Shown here: positions 8,646 through 16,233 of the stretch, in pieces | Layout: each line of letters starts with the position of its first letter | How positions within the stretch are numbered: the stretch's first letter is position 1 | Assembly (NCBI GenBank): GCA_964247385.1 | Contig: CAXTUB010000010.1 | Location: forward strand, 37,736-101,735 | DNA: 64,000 nt | Direction of reading: 5' to 3' | From: TMP-86 sp964247385 | GTDB lineage: Bacteria > Pseudomonadota > Gammaproteobacteria > Steroidobacterales > Steroidobacteraceae | Translations under genes and position numbers: made by a program | Notes under the pieces: generated by a model | The model's input: the letters and a program-made list of their open reading frames with translations, nothing else | Database searches by the model: none | What the model was told of the DNA's origin: nothing

Positions 8646-9416
8646 GTGATTCGCCGCTCATGGCTGGCGCGCCTCGCACTCTGGTTCATTTTGAGCGTGC
8701 TCGGCCTCCTCAGTCTGACCGCGGCCTGGGTGGCGCTGTTGCGCATCGTCCACCCACCGTGGAGCGCACTCATGATGGAGAATTGGGTCCAAGGGCAGCT
8801 CGGCCATCGCGCCTCTTCTCTGCAGCATCACTGGAGTGATTTCGCAGACATCTCGCCCGATCTTGCGCTTGCCGTGGTGGCATCCGAGGATCAGAAGTTT
8901 CCCGTGCATCGCGGATTCGATGTCGAGGCCATCGAGAAGGCCTACACAACCAATCCCACGCGCCGGCATATCCGAGGCGCGAGCACGATTTCGCAGCAAA
9001 CCGCGAAAAATCTGTTTTTGTGGCCAGGCCGCAGCTATCTACGCAAGGGGCTGGAGGCCTACTTCACCGTGCTTGAAGAAGCCTTCTGGCCAAAACGGCG
9101 GATCTTGGAAATGTATTTGAACTTCGCCGAGTTCGGCAACGGCGTCTATGGCGCCGAGGCGGCGGCGCAACGGTTTTTTCACAAGACGGCGCGGCGCCTG
9201 TCGCCGAGCGAGTCGGCATTGCTCGCAGCCGTGCTGCCCAACCCCAAGCGCTTGCACGCCGATGCGCCTTCGCGCTTCATCGAATCCCGCCGCGCGTGGA
9301 TACTCGGGCAAATGCAGGGTCTGGGAGGTGTGAGCTACCTGCGAAGGTCACTTGGGGTGGATCACGCGGCGCTTTCGTTGAGACCGCCGGCGCGTGATGC
9401 GCTATTGCAGCGATGA
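8646..9416 (+). CDS. mtgA: Monofunctional peptidoglycan glycosyltransferase MtgA
   Basis: MtgA polymerises lipid II into glycan strands at the periplasmic face of the inner membrane. The 256-residue protein has one N-terminal transmembrane helix (about 9-31) and a GT51 domain: catalytic Glu81 in ASEDQKFPVHRG, then GASTISQQTAKNLFL, the second acidic motif within RKGLEAYFTVLEEAFW and the RILEMYLNFAEFG motif. No transpeptidase domain follows. The start is GTG at 8646. The 3' end overlaps convergent hslO by 15 nt. Confidence 0.95.
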   Translation: MIRRSWLARLALWFILSVLGLLSLTAAWVALLRIVHPPWSALMMENWVQGQLGHRASSLQHHWSDFADISPDLALAVVASEDQKFPVHRGFDVEAIEKAYTTNPTRRHIRGASTISQQTAKNLFLWPGRSYLRKGLEAYFTVLEEAFWPKRRILEMYLNFAEFGNGVYGAEAAAQRFFHKTARRLSPSESALLAAVLPNPKRLHADAPSRFIESRRAWILGQMQGLGGVSYLRRSLGVDHAALSLRPPARDALLQR

Positions 9417-10307
9417 GCTCCCCGCCGCGCCCTCGCCTTTGAACAACTGCTCGACATCCACGGCGTCGAACACATAAGCGCGATTGCAAAAGTCGCAGCG
9501 CACTTCGACTTGACCGCGCTCCGCAATGACTGCCTTGCTCTCTGCTTCTCCCAAACCCCGCAGCATGCCGGCAACACGCTCACGCGAGCAGCGACATCGA
9601 AAAAATACCGGCGCGGGCTCGAACACGCGCACATCGTCTTCGTTGAACAGCCGATGCAGAATCTGCGTGTCGCTGAGTGCGCGCAGCTCCGCCGGCGTGA
9701 GGGTGTCGCCGATGAGCTGCACCCGCCGCCACGCATCTTCAATGCCGCCCTCTTCGAGCGCCTCTTCGCGGCCGCTGGCGGCCGTGTCGGGTAAACGCTG
9801 CAGCAGCAAACCCGATGCCCCCATCTCGTCCGCATGCAGCCACAGCCGCGTTGGCAACTGCTCGGAGCTCTCGAAATACACCTGGAGACAGTCGGCGAGG
9901 CGCGCCCCCGTGAGCGGAACGATGCCTTGATAGCGCTGCTCGCTCGCCGCGCTTTCGAGTGTGACCGTGAGCGTGCCGTTTCCGGCCAGCGCCTTGATAT
10001 CGCGGTGCTCGGCGCCCGCCTCGCGATAGCGCGCCACGCCGCGCACTCCGAGCCCGTCCGTGCATTGCGCGAGCATCAAATACAGCGGCCCATCACCCTG
10101 GAGCTGTAGAGACAACAACCCATCGAATTTCACGGTCGCCGCCAGCAACACCGAAGCCGCAACCGCTTCGCCCAAGGTGTCGCGGATGTTCGGCGGGTAT
10201 TCGCGATGCTCGAGCAATGCGCGCCACGCGGAATCCAAATGCACGAGATGGCCGCGAAACGGAAAATGCTCGAACACGAAACGTCGCAGGCGGTCTTGAT
10301 CGTGCAC
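9402..10307 (-). CDS. hslO: Redox-regulated chaperone Hsp33
   Basis: Hsp33 is a cytoplasmic holdase activated when oxidation releases its zinc and opens disulfides. The 301-residue protein has the N-terminal fold beginning DRLRRFVFEHFPFRG, and the C-terminal redox switch with four zinc cysteines at 238, 240 (CRC) and 271, 274 (CDFC). GTG 10307 aligns with the known N terminus. It lies 73 bp downstream of gatB on the same strand and is convergent with mtgA. Confidence 0.95.
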   Translation of the reverse strand: MHDQDRLRRFVFEHFPFRGHLVHLDSAWRALLEHREYPPNIRDTLGEAVAASVLLAATVKFDGLLSLQLQGDGPLYLMLAQCTDGLGVRGVARYREAGAEHRDIKALAGNGTLTVTLESAASEQRYQGIVPLTGARLADCLQVYFESSEQLPTRLWLHADEMGASGLLLQRLPDTAASGREEALEEGGIEDAWRRVQLIGDTLTPAELRALSDTQILHRLFNEDDVRVFEPAPVFFRCRCSRERVAGMLRGLGEAESKAVIAERGQVEVRCDFCNRAYVFDAVDVEQLFKGEGAAGSSSLQ

Positions 10308-10380
10308 GAGATAGAGCTTCGCTGCGTGTTCCTCGTGATCGAAAGTTAAGGCACCGGGACGCTGCGCGACTGCGGCGCCG

Positions 10381-11829
10381 CTAGCCCGCCAACATCTTCT
10401 TCAAGAGCTCATTGAGCTGTGCGGGATTGGCCTTGCCTTGAGTTGCCTTCATCACTTGTCCAACGAAAAAGCCGAACAATTTCTCTTTTCCTTGCCGGTA
10501 CTCACCCAGTTGCTGCGGGTTCGCAGCCATGATCTCCCGGATGGCCTGTTCGATGGCGCTGTTGTCGGTAATCTGCCGCAGCCCGCGGGCTTCGATGACG
10601 GCGTCGGCCGCTCGACCATCGCGCCACATTTCCTCGAATACTTCCTTCGCCATCTTGCCTGACAGCGTGCCATCGGCAATGCGCTTCAAGAGAGCCGCCA
10701 GCGCGTCCGCATCCACCGGTGTCGCGCCGATTACCCGGCCGTCGCGATTCATGGCCGCGGAAAAATCGCCCAGAATCCAATTGGCCGTGAGCTTTTCCTG
10801 CCCCCGACCGGTCAAGGCAACGACTTGCTCGAAAAACTCAGCAAGCTCACGGCTCGAAGCCAGAACTCCCGCATCGTAAGCAGACAGTGCGAAATCGGAA
10901 GCAAATCGCGCCGCTTTCGCATCCGGCAACTCCGGCAACGTAGCGCGCACACGGTCGATGAACACAGCATCGATGGCGACCGGCAATAAATCGGGATCCG
11001 GGAAATATCGATAGTCGTTGGCTTCTTCCTTCGAGCGCATGGAGCGCGTCTCATTCCTGTCGGCGTCATACAGGCGAGTTTCCTGCACCACCTGGCCGCC
11101 GCTCTCCAGCAGCTCGATCTGCCGCGCCGCTTCATATTGAATGGCTTTTTCGACGAAGCGGAACGAGTTGATGTTCTTGAGCTCGGCGCGCGTACCGAGT
11201 TTCGCCGCGCCGCGCCGGCGAACCGAAACGTTGGCATCGCACCGGAACGAGCCTTCTTGCATGTTGCCGTCGCAGATCTCGAGGTAGCGGACCAGCGTAT
11301 GAATTTTCTTCATGTAGGCGACGGCTTCTTTGGCCGATCGCATGTCGGGCTCCGACACGATCTCGAGAAGGGGTGTGCCGGCCCGGTTCAAATCGATGCC
11401 GGTAGCATTCGCAAGCCCCTCGTGCAGACTCTTGCCCGCATCCTCCTCCAGATGCGCCCGTGTAATGCCGATGGTCTTTGGCGTGCCGTCGTCAAGCGTC
11501 ACGGCAATGGAGCCCTTGGCCACGATCGGCAGCTCGAACTGACTGATCTGATATCCCTTGGGCAAGTCGGGATAAAAATAATTCTTGCGCGCGAACACCG
11601 AGTGCGGCGCGATGCGCGCTCCGACCGCCAGCCCGAACTTCACGGCCATGCTCACCGCGGCGGCGTTGAGCACGGGCAGCACACCCGGATACCCCAGGTC
11701 GACGAGATCGGCCTGAGCGTTGGGCGCCGCGCCATAGGTGGTGGATGAGCCGGAAAAAATCTTGCTGCGCGTCGCGAGCTGCGCATGAATCTCCAAGCCG
11801 ATGACGGTTTCCCACGCGCCGTTCGTCAC
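10381..11829 (-). CDS. gatB: Aspartyl/glutamyl-tRNA amidotransferase subunit B
   Basis: GatB activates mischarged Glu-tRNA(Gln) or Asp-tRNA(Asn) with ATP and hands it the ammonia released by GatA. The 482-residue product has the GatB signatures GLEIHAQLATRSKIFSG, the conserved acidic/aromatic kinase core (PDLPKGYQISQ), RSKEEANDYRYFPDPDL near 270-290, and the helical YqeY-like tail. GTG 11829 overlaps the gatA stop (GTGA). The presence of GatCAB implies at least one amide aminoacyl-tRNA is made by transamidation in this organism. Confidence 0.97.
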   Translation of the reverse strand: MTNGAWETVIGLEIHAQLATRSKIFSGSSTTYGAAPNAQADLVDLGYPGVLPVLNAAAVSMAVKFGLAVGARIAPHSVFARKNYFYPDLPKGYQISQFELPIVAKGSIAVTLDDGTPKTIGITRAHLEEDAGKSLHEGLANATGIDLNRAGTPLLEIVSEPDMRSAKEAVAYMKKIHTLVRYLEICDGNMQEGSFRCDANVSVRRRGAAKLGTRAELKNINSFRFVEKAIQYEAARQIELLESGGQVVQETRLYDADRNETRSMRSKEEANDYRYFPDPDLLPVAIDAVFIDRVRATLPELPDAKAARFASDFALSAYDAGVLASSRELAEFFEQVVALTGRGQEKLTANWILGDFSAAMNRDGRVIGATPVDADALAALLKRIADGTLSGKMAKEVFEEMWRDGRAADAVIEARGLRQITDNSAIEQAIREIMAANPQQLGEYRQGKEKLFGFFVGQVMKATQGKANPAQLNELLKKMLAG

Positions 11830-13292
11830 GCGTACTCCGAAGGTCTACGCAGATGCCAATCGCTGAGCTGCTGATACGCGTGCGCCACGCTCAGCAAGCG
11901 GCTTTCCGAAAAATGCGGGCCAATGATTTGCAGCCCCATCGGCAAGCCATCGATGAAGCCGCACGGCACCGAAATCGCCGGCAGCCCCGCGAGATTCGCA
12001 CCGATGGTGTAGATGTCATTGAGATACATGGTCACCGGATCATCCACTTTCTCGCCGATGGCAAACGCGGGCGTGGGCGTGGTCGGCCCGATGAGCACAT
12101 CCACTTGTTCGAATGCACGGCGAAAATCATCGGTGATGAGCTTTCGAATCTGCTGTGCTTTCAAGTAATACGCATCGTAGTAGCCCGCGGACAGCACGTA
12201 CGTGCCGGTCATGATCCGCCGCTTGACTTCGGCCCCGAAGCCCTCGCCGCGCGAGCGCTTGTATAAATCCATCAAGTCGCGCGGCTGCTCGCAGCGATAG
12301 CCGAAACGCACACCATCGAAACGCGACAAGTTGGATGAGGCTTCCGCCGGCGCTACGACGTAGTACGTCGGCACCGACAGCGGCAAGTTCGGCAGGCTCA
12401 CCTCGATGCTCTGCATACCGCGACTCTTCAAAGCCGCAAGCGCCGATTGAATGAGCGCGGCATTGCGCGCATCGAGCCCTTCGAAGAATTCTCGCAACAA
12501 GCCGATCTTGAGACCCGCGAGGTCGTCCGCCCGCAGTGCAGAATAATTGGGCACGGGCTCATCGACACTGGTCGAATCGCGTGCATCGAAACCTGCCATG
12601 GCCTGCAGCACATGCGCCGCATCGGCGGCGCTGCGCGCGAGCACCCCCGCCTGATCCAAGCTCGACGCGAATGCCACCATGCCATAGCGCGAGATGCGCC
12701 CGTATGTGGGTTTGATGCCGGTGATGCCCGTGAGCGCGGCAGGTTGACGGATCGAGCCGCCGGTATCGGTGCCGGTTGCACACACCGCGAGACCCGCAGC
12801 CGTTGCGGCGGCTGAGCCGCCCGATGATCCACCAGGCACCTTGCGCAAGTCCCATGGATTCTTCACGGGCCCGTAGAAGCTCGCCTCGTTGGAAGATCCC
12901 ATAGCGTACTCATCCATGTTGGTTTTCGCCAGCATGACGGCGCCGGCGGCGCCGAGACGCGCGACCACGGTTGCATCGTAGGGGGCGATGAAATTATCGA
13001 GCATGCGCGAGCCGCAGCTCGTTCTCACCCCTTGAGTGCAGAATAAATCTTTGTGGACGAGCGGTATGCCGAGCAACGCACCCGACTCGCCTGACGCACG
13101 CCGCTCATCGGCGCGGCGCGCCTGATTCAAGGCCACCTCGCGTGTCGGCGTGATGACGGCGTTCAGCACAGGATTCAAAGACTCGATGCGCGCGAGAAAA
13201 TGTTCGGTGAGCTCGACGCTCGACACTTGCTTCGATCGCAACCGCGCAGCGAGTGCGTCGATGGACGACCAGTGCAACGCCTCGGCGCTCAC
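11826..13292 (-). CDS. gatA: Aspartyl/glutamyl-tRNA amidotransferase subunit A
   Basis: GatA is the glutaminase subunit of the transamidosome. The 488 residues contain the complete amidase-signature triad: Lys81 (LVHKDLFCTQG), cis-Ser156 in PGGSSGGSAAA and the nucleophile Ser180 in TGTDTGGSIRQPA. Later landmarks are KPTYGRISRYG and the substrate-pocket VLIGPTTPTPAF. The start is GTG 13292, 4 nt past the gatC stop (three bases between stop and start on the minus strand), and the gene overlaps gatB by 4 nt, so gatC-gatA-gatB is one translationally coupled operon. Confidence 0.97.
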   Translation of the reverse strand: MSAEALHWSSIDALAARLRSKQVSSVELTEHFLARIESLNPVLNAVITPTREVALNQARRADERRASGESGALLGIPLVHKDLFCTQGVRTSCGSRMLDNFIAPYDATVVARLGAAGAVMLAKTNMDEYAMGSSNEASFYGPVKNPWDLRKVPGGSSGGSAAATAAGLAVCATGTDTGGSIRQPAALTGITGIKPTYGRISRYGMVAFASSLDQAGVLARSAADAAHVLQAMAGFDARDSTSVDEPVPNYSALRADDLAGLKIGLLREFFEGLDARNAALIQSALAALKSRGMQSIEVSLPNLPLSVPTYYVVAPAEASSNLSRFDGVRFGYRCEQPRDLMDLYKRSRGEGFGAEVKRRIMTGTYVLSAGYYDAYYLKAQQIRKLITDDFRRAFEQVDVLIGPTTPTPAFAIGEKVDDPVTMYLNDIYTIGANLAGLPAISVPCGFIDGLPMGLQIIGPHFSESRLLSVAHAYQQLSDWHLRRPSEYA

Positions 13293-13298
13293 TCGAGC

Positions 13299-13589
13299 CT
13301 ACTCGAGGACGCGCGGCACGACGTACAGCGCCGCCTGCACCTCGGGCGCATTGCGCTGATACTTCTCGTGCTGGTCGTGCTCAGTGACGACGTCGTCTCG
13401 CATGCGCTGATGCAGATGCTCGAGCGGATGCGCCATGGGCACCACGTTTTTCGTGTCCACCCGGGCAAGCGCCGCGACGAAATCAACGATGGCCGACATG
13501 CTCTTCACGTACGCAGGCATCTCGGCATCGGTCACTTGCAGACGCGCGAGGTGCGCAATCTTGTCGACGTCATCGCGAGTCAGACTCAT
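13299..13589 (-). CDS. gatC: Aspartyl/glutamyl-tRNA amidotransferase subunit C
   Basis: GatC is the small subunit that wraps around and stabilises GatA. The 96-residue protein opens with the family signature SLTRDDVDKIAHLARL and continues with the helical belt and the basic/acidic tail ending near RNAPEVQAALYVVPRVLE. ATG 13589 gives the typical length of about 95; the reading frame extends upstream but without homology. It is the first gene of gatCAB and divergent from mreB across 135 bp. Confidence 0.94.
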   Translation of the reverse strand: MSLTRDDVDKIAHLARLQVTDAEMPAYVKSMSAIVDFVAALARVDTKNVVPMAHPLEHLHQRMRDDVVTEHDQHEKYQRNAPEVQAALYVVPRVLE

Positions 13590-13664
13590 AAGAGGAACAA
13601 CGAGCTCGAGTGAGAGGTGCATCGAAAAACAAGAAATCGAAGCGCGGGGATCATACACGTTGCC

Positions 13665-13693
13665 TTGTACTATGTCGCATCGGTTGCTACATT
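13665..13693 (+). promoter_or_regulatory. Candidate sigma-70 promoter for mreB
   Basis: In the gatC-mreB divergent gap, TTGTAC (13665-13670) and TACATT (13688-13693) are separated by exactly 17 nt. The matches to consensus are partial (3/6 and 4/6), so the call rests mainly on spacing and placement. A start near 13700 would leave a leader of about 25 nt before the mreB ATG. Confidence 0.3.
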
Positions 13694-13701
13694 ACGTCAA
13701 C

Positions 13702-13719
13702 TTTTTTGTCCGCAAAAAA
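13702..13719 (+). repeat. A/T hairpin in the mreB leader
   Basis: A perfect 7-bp inverted repeat, TTTTTTG and CAAAAAA around a TCCG loop, ends five bases before the mreB ATG. No Shine-Dalgarno sequence is visible between it and the start codon. It is weak as a terminator because the stem is nearly all A-T; whether it affects translation is open. Confidence 0.4.
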
Positions 13720-13724
13720 ACCCT

Positions 13725-14768
13725 ATGTTCAAGCGCCTTAGAGGTTATTTCTCCAATGACCTCTCAATCGACCTGGGCACTGCCAACACGTTGATCTACG
13801 TGCGCGAACGGGGCATCGTTTTGAATGAGCCTTCGGTGGTCGCGGTCCAGGACGAGCCGACTCGCGGCGGAAAAATCATCGTCGCGGTCGGCGTCGATGC
13901 CAAGAACATGATCGGCCGCACACCAGGACACATCATGGCGGTGCGGCCGATGAAAGACGGTGTGATCGCCGACTTCACCTACACCGAGCGCATGCTCCAA
14001 TACTTCATCAAGAAGGTGCATGGCAATCGCTTCCTGAGTCCGAGCCCGCGCGTGCTGGTTTGCGTTCCCTTCGGCTCGACGCAAGTCGAGCGCCGCGCCA
14101 TCAAGGAATCAGCGGAAGGCGCCGGCGCACGGAGTGTGGACATTGTGCCCGAGCCCATGGCGGCGGCCGTCGGCGCGGGGCTTCCCGTGCAAGAAGCGCG
14201 CGGCTCCATGGTGCTCGATGTGGGCGGCGGAACGTCCGAGGTGGCTGTCATTTCGTTGAACGGCATCGTGTACGCGGCGAGCGTGCGCATCGGCGGCGAC
14301 AAATTCGATGAAGCCATCACCAATTACGTGCGCCGCAATTATGGAATTCTCATCGGCGAGGCGACGGCCGAGCGCATCAAGCTCGAGATCGGCTCGGCGT
14401 ATCCAGGCCAGCAAGTGCGCGAGATCTCGGTGAAGGGACGCAACTTGTCCGAAGGCGTACCGCGAAGCTTTACGCTGAATTCGAATGAGATTCTCGAAGC
14501 GCTGCAAGAGCCGTTGCAGGGCATCGTCGGCGCAGTGAAGCAAGCGCTCGAGCAAACGCCGCCCGAGCTCGGCGCGGATGTCGCCGAGCGGGGCATCGTT
14601 CTCACCGGCGGCGGCGCGCTGCTGCGCGACATCGACAAATTATTGATGGAAGAGACGGGGCTCCCGGTGGTCGTCGCCGACGATCCGCTGACCTGCGTGG
14701 CGCGCGGCGGCGGCAGAATTCTCGAACTCACCGAGGAGCACGGACCCGGCATTTTCGGTTTGGAGTGA
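13725..14768 (+). CDS. mreB: Rod-shape actin homologue MreB
   Basis: MreB forms membrane-bound filaments that guide the elongasome. The 347-residue product (identical in length to E. coli) has the actin-fold nucleotide motifs: LSIDLGTANTLIYV near the N terminus (phosphate 1), VLDVGGGTSEVAVIS (phosphate 2) and IVLTGGGALLRDID (adenosine). The short N-terminal FKRLRGYFS is the amphipathic membrane anchor typical of Gram-negative MreB. ATG 13725 is set by alignment. It heads the mreBCD-mrdA-rodA cluster. Confidence 0.98.
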   Translation: MFKRLRGYFSNDLSIDLGTANTLIYVRERGIVLNEPSVVAVQDEPTRGGKIIVAVGVDAKNMIGRTPGHIMAVRPMKDGVIADFTYTERMLQYFIKKVHGNRFLSPSPRVLVCVPFGSTQVERRAIKESAEGAGARSVDIVPEPMAAAVGAGLPVQEARGSMVLDVGGGTSEVAVISLNGIVYAASVRIGGDKFDEAITNYVRRNYGILIGEATAERIKLEIGSAYPGQQVREISVKGRNLSEGVPRSFTLNSNEILEALQEPLQGIVGAVKQALEQTPPELGADVAERGIVLTGGGALLRDIDKLLMEETGLPVVVADDPLTCVARGGGRILELTEEHGPGIFGLE

Positions 14769-14824
14769 TGCTGCGCATTAGCGGCAGATCGACGCTTGCT
14801 TGCGGCACGCTGCGCTGATCCTTC

Positions 14825-15754
14825 GTGGCACTCTTCCGTAGTCCCGATACGTCCGGGCGGGTCACAGCGCTGTTGTTGCGCTGTGTGCTTTATGCCGTCG
14901 TGTCATTCGCGCTCATCGTGGTCGACAAGCGCTACGACCATCTCGGCAGAATTCGCCAATATCTATCCATCATCGGCTACCCCATTCAGGTCGCGGTCGC
15001 AAGCCCGTTTCGCGGCTATGCGTGGTTTCGCGAGAGCGTCAGCACACGCGACACGCTGCGCTCCGACAAGGCGCGGCTCGAGGATGAGTTGCGCGCCGCG
15101 CATTTCAAGCTGCAGCGTTACGCGGCGCTCGAGTCGGAGAACGCGCGATTGCGAGGGCTCGCCGATCGCACTTCCGCGCTGACTTCTCGCTTCGTCGTCG
15201 GACGGATCATGCAAGTGGATCTAGATGCCTTCCGCGAGCGTGTGCTCGTCGACAAGGGCGCGCGCGAAGGCGTGTTCATCGGGCAAGCCGTGCTCGATGC
15301 GGGCGGTGTATTCGGGCAAGTCACGCGCGTCGGCGAGTTGACGAGCGAAGTCATTCTGGTGAGCGATGCGACGCACGCAGTGCCGGTGCAAGTCAACCGC
15401 ACGGGGTTGCGCACGGTCGCGGTCGGCACGGGAGACAGTACGCTGTTGAAGTTGCCCTATCTACCGACCAGCGCCGATGTCGTCAAAGGAGACGTCATCG
15501 TCACGTCCGGACTCGGCGGCGGCTATCCGCCGGGGTATCCCGTGGGCACGATCACCGAAGTGCGGCGCGATCCCGCGCAGTCGCTGGCGGACGTGAAAGT
15601 CGCGCCCGCGGCGGCGCTCGACCGAGCGCGCGAGCTCTTGTTCGTTTTCCTGAAGGAGTCGGCCGCGCAAGCTTCCGTCGCGCAAGCCGATGCGCACACG
15701 CCGACCCCGATGCAGTCCGCGCAGACCCCTTCGCCGAGCGCACCGCCCCGATGA
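14825..15754 (+). CDS. mreC: Rod-shape protein MreC
   Basis: MreC is a bitopic inner-membrane protein that activates PBP2-RodA. The 309 residues comprise a transmembrane helix at about 13-33, a periplasmic coiled coil at about 75-115 (DTLRSDKARLEDELRAAHFK region) and the beta-rich domain with RVLVDKGAREGVFIGQAVLDA-type turns, ending with a disordered Ala/Pro/Thr-rich tail. GTG 14825 is used. The stop overlaps the mreD start (ATGATG/TGA). Confidence 0.95.
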   Translation: MALFRSPDTSGRVTALLLRCVLYAVVSFALIVVDKRYDHLGRIRQYLSIIGYPIQVAVASPFRGYAWFRESVSTRDTLRSDKARLEDELRAAHFKLQRYAALESENARLRGLADRTSALTSRFVVGRIMQVDLDAFRERVLVDKGAREGVFIGQAVLDAGGVFGQVTRVGELTSEVILVSDATHAVPVQVNRTGLRTVAVGTGDSTLLKLPYLPTSADVVKGDVIVTSGLGGGYPPGYPVGTITEVRRDPAQSLADVKVAPAAALDRARELLFVFLKESAAQASVAQADAHTPTPMQSAQTPSPSAPPR

Positions 15755-16227
15755 TGCGTGACAGCCGTTCCAAAGCCTTGCCCATCGGCATCGGCGTCGC
15801 GCTCGCTCTCGGCCTCGCCCTCATTCCGCTGCCCGAAGTGCTCGATGCGTTCCGGCCAGACTTTCTCGTGTTGGTGGTCTTGTATTGGTCCATCGCGGCC
15901 CCCATGGCTGGCGGCTTGGGTCTCGCTTTCGGCGCCGGCCTTGCACTCGACGTCATTCAAGGCGTGGTCCTCGGACAGCATGCACTCGCTCTCGTGCTCA
16001 TCGCCGCTTACGCCACGCACCTGCGTTTACGCCTGCGAGTCTTCCCCATGCTGCATCAGACCTTGAGCATCTTCGCGTTGCTCGCGGCGTATCAGTTCAT
16101 TCTGTTTTGGGTGGATGGCGCCACCGGCAATCCCGTCACCACGTTCAGCCGTTGGCTCGCGCCCGTCACCAGCGCGTTGTTGTGGCCATTCGTATACGGC
16201 GGCGTTCGCCGCTCGTCGGATCGTTAG
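15751..16227 (+). CDS. mreD: Rod-shape protein MreD
   Basis: A 158-residue integral membrane protein with five or so hydrophobic helices and the acidic PDFLVLVVLYWSIA motif characteristic of MreD, followed by GLALDVIQGVVLGQHAL. It is the membrane partner of MreC in the elongasome. ATG 15751 overlaps the mreC stop by 4 nt and mrdA begins 6 nt after its end. Confidence 0.93.
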   Translation: MMRDSRSKALPIGIGVALALGLALIPLPEVLDAFRPDFLVLVVLYWSIAAPMAGGLGLAFGAGLALDVIQGVVLGQHALALVLIAAYATHLRLRLRVFPMLHQTLSIFALLAAYQFILFWVDGATGNPVTTFSRWLAPVTSALLWPFVYGGVRRSSDR

Positions 16228-16233
16228 AATCTC

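Noticed and set aside
13702..13719. Intrinsic terminator before mreB
   Set aside because: The stem is almost all A-T and sits immediately before the start codon; too weak to call.
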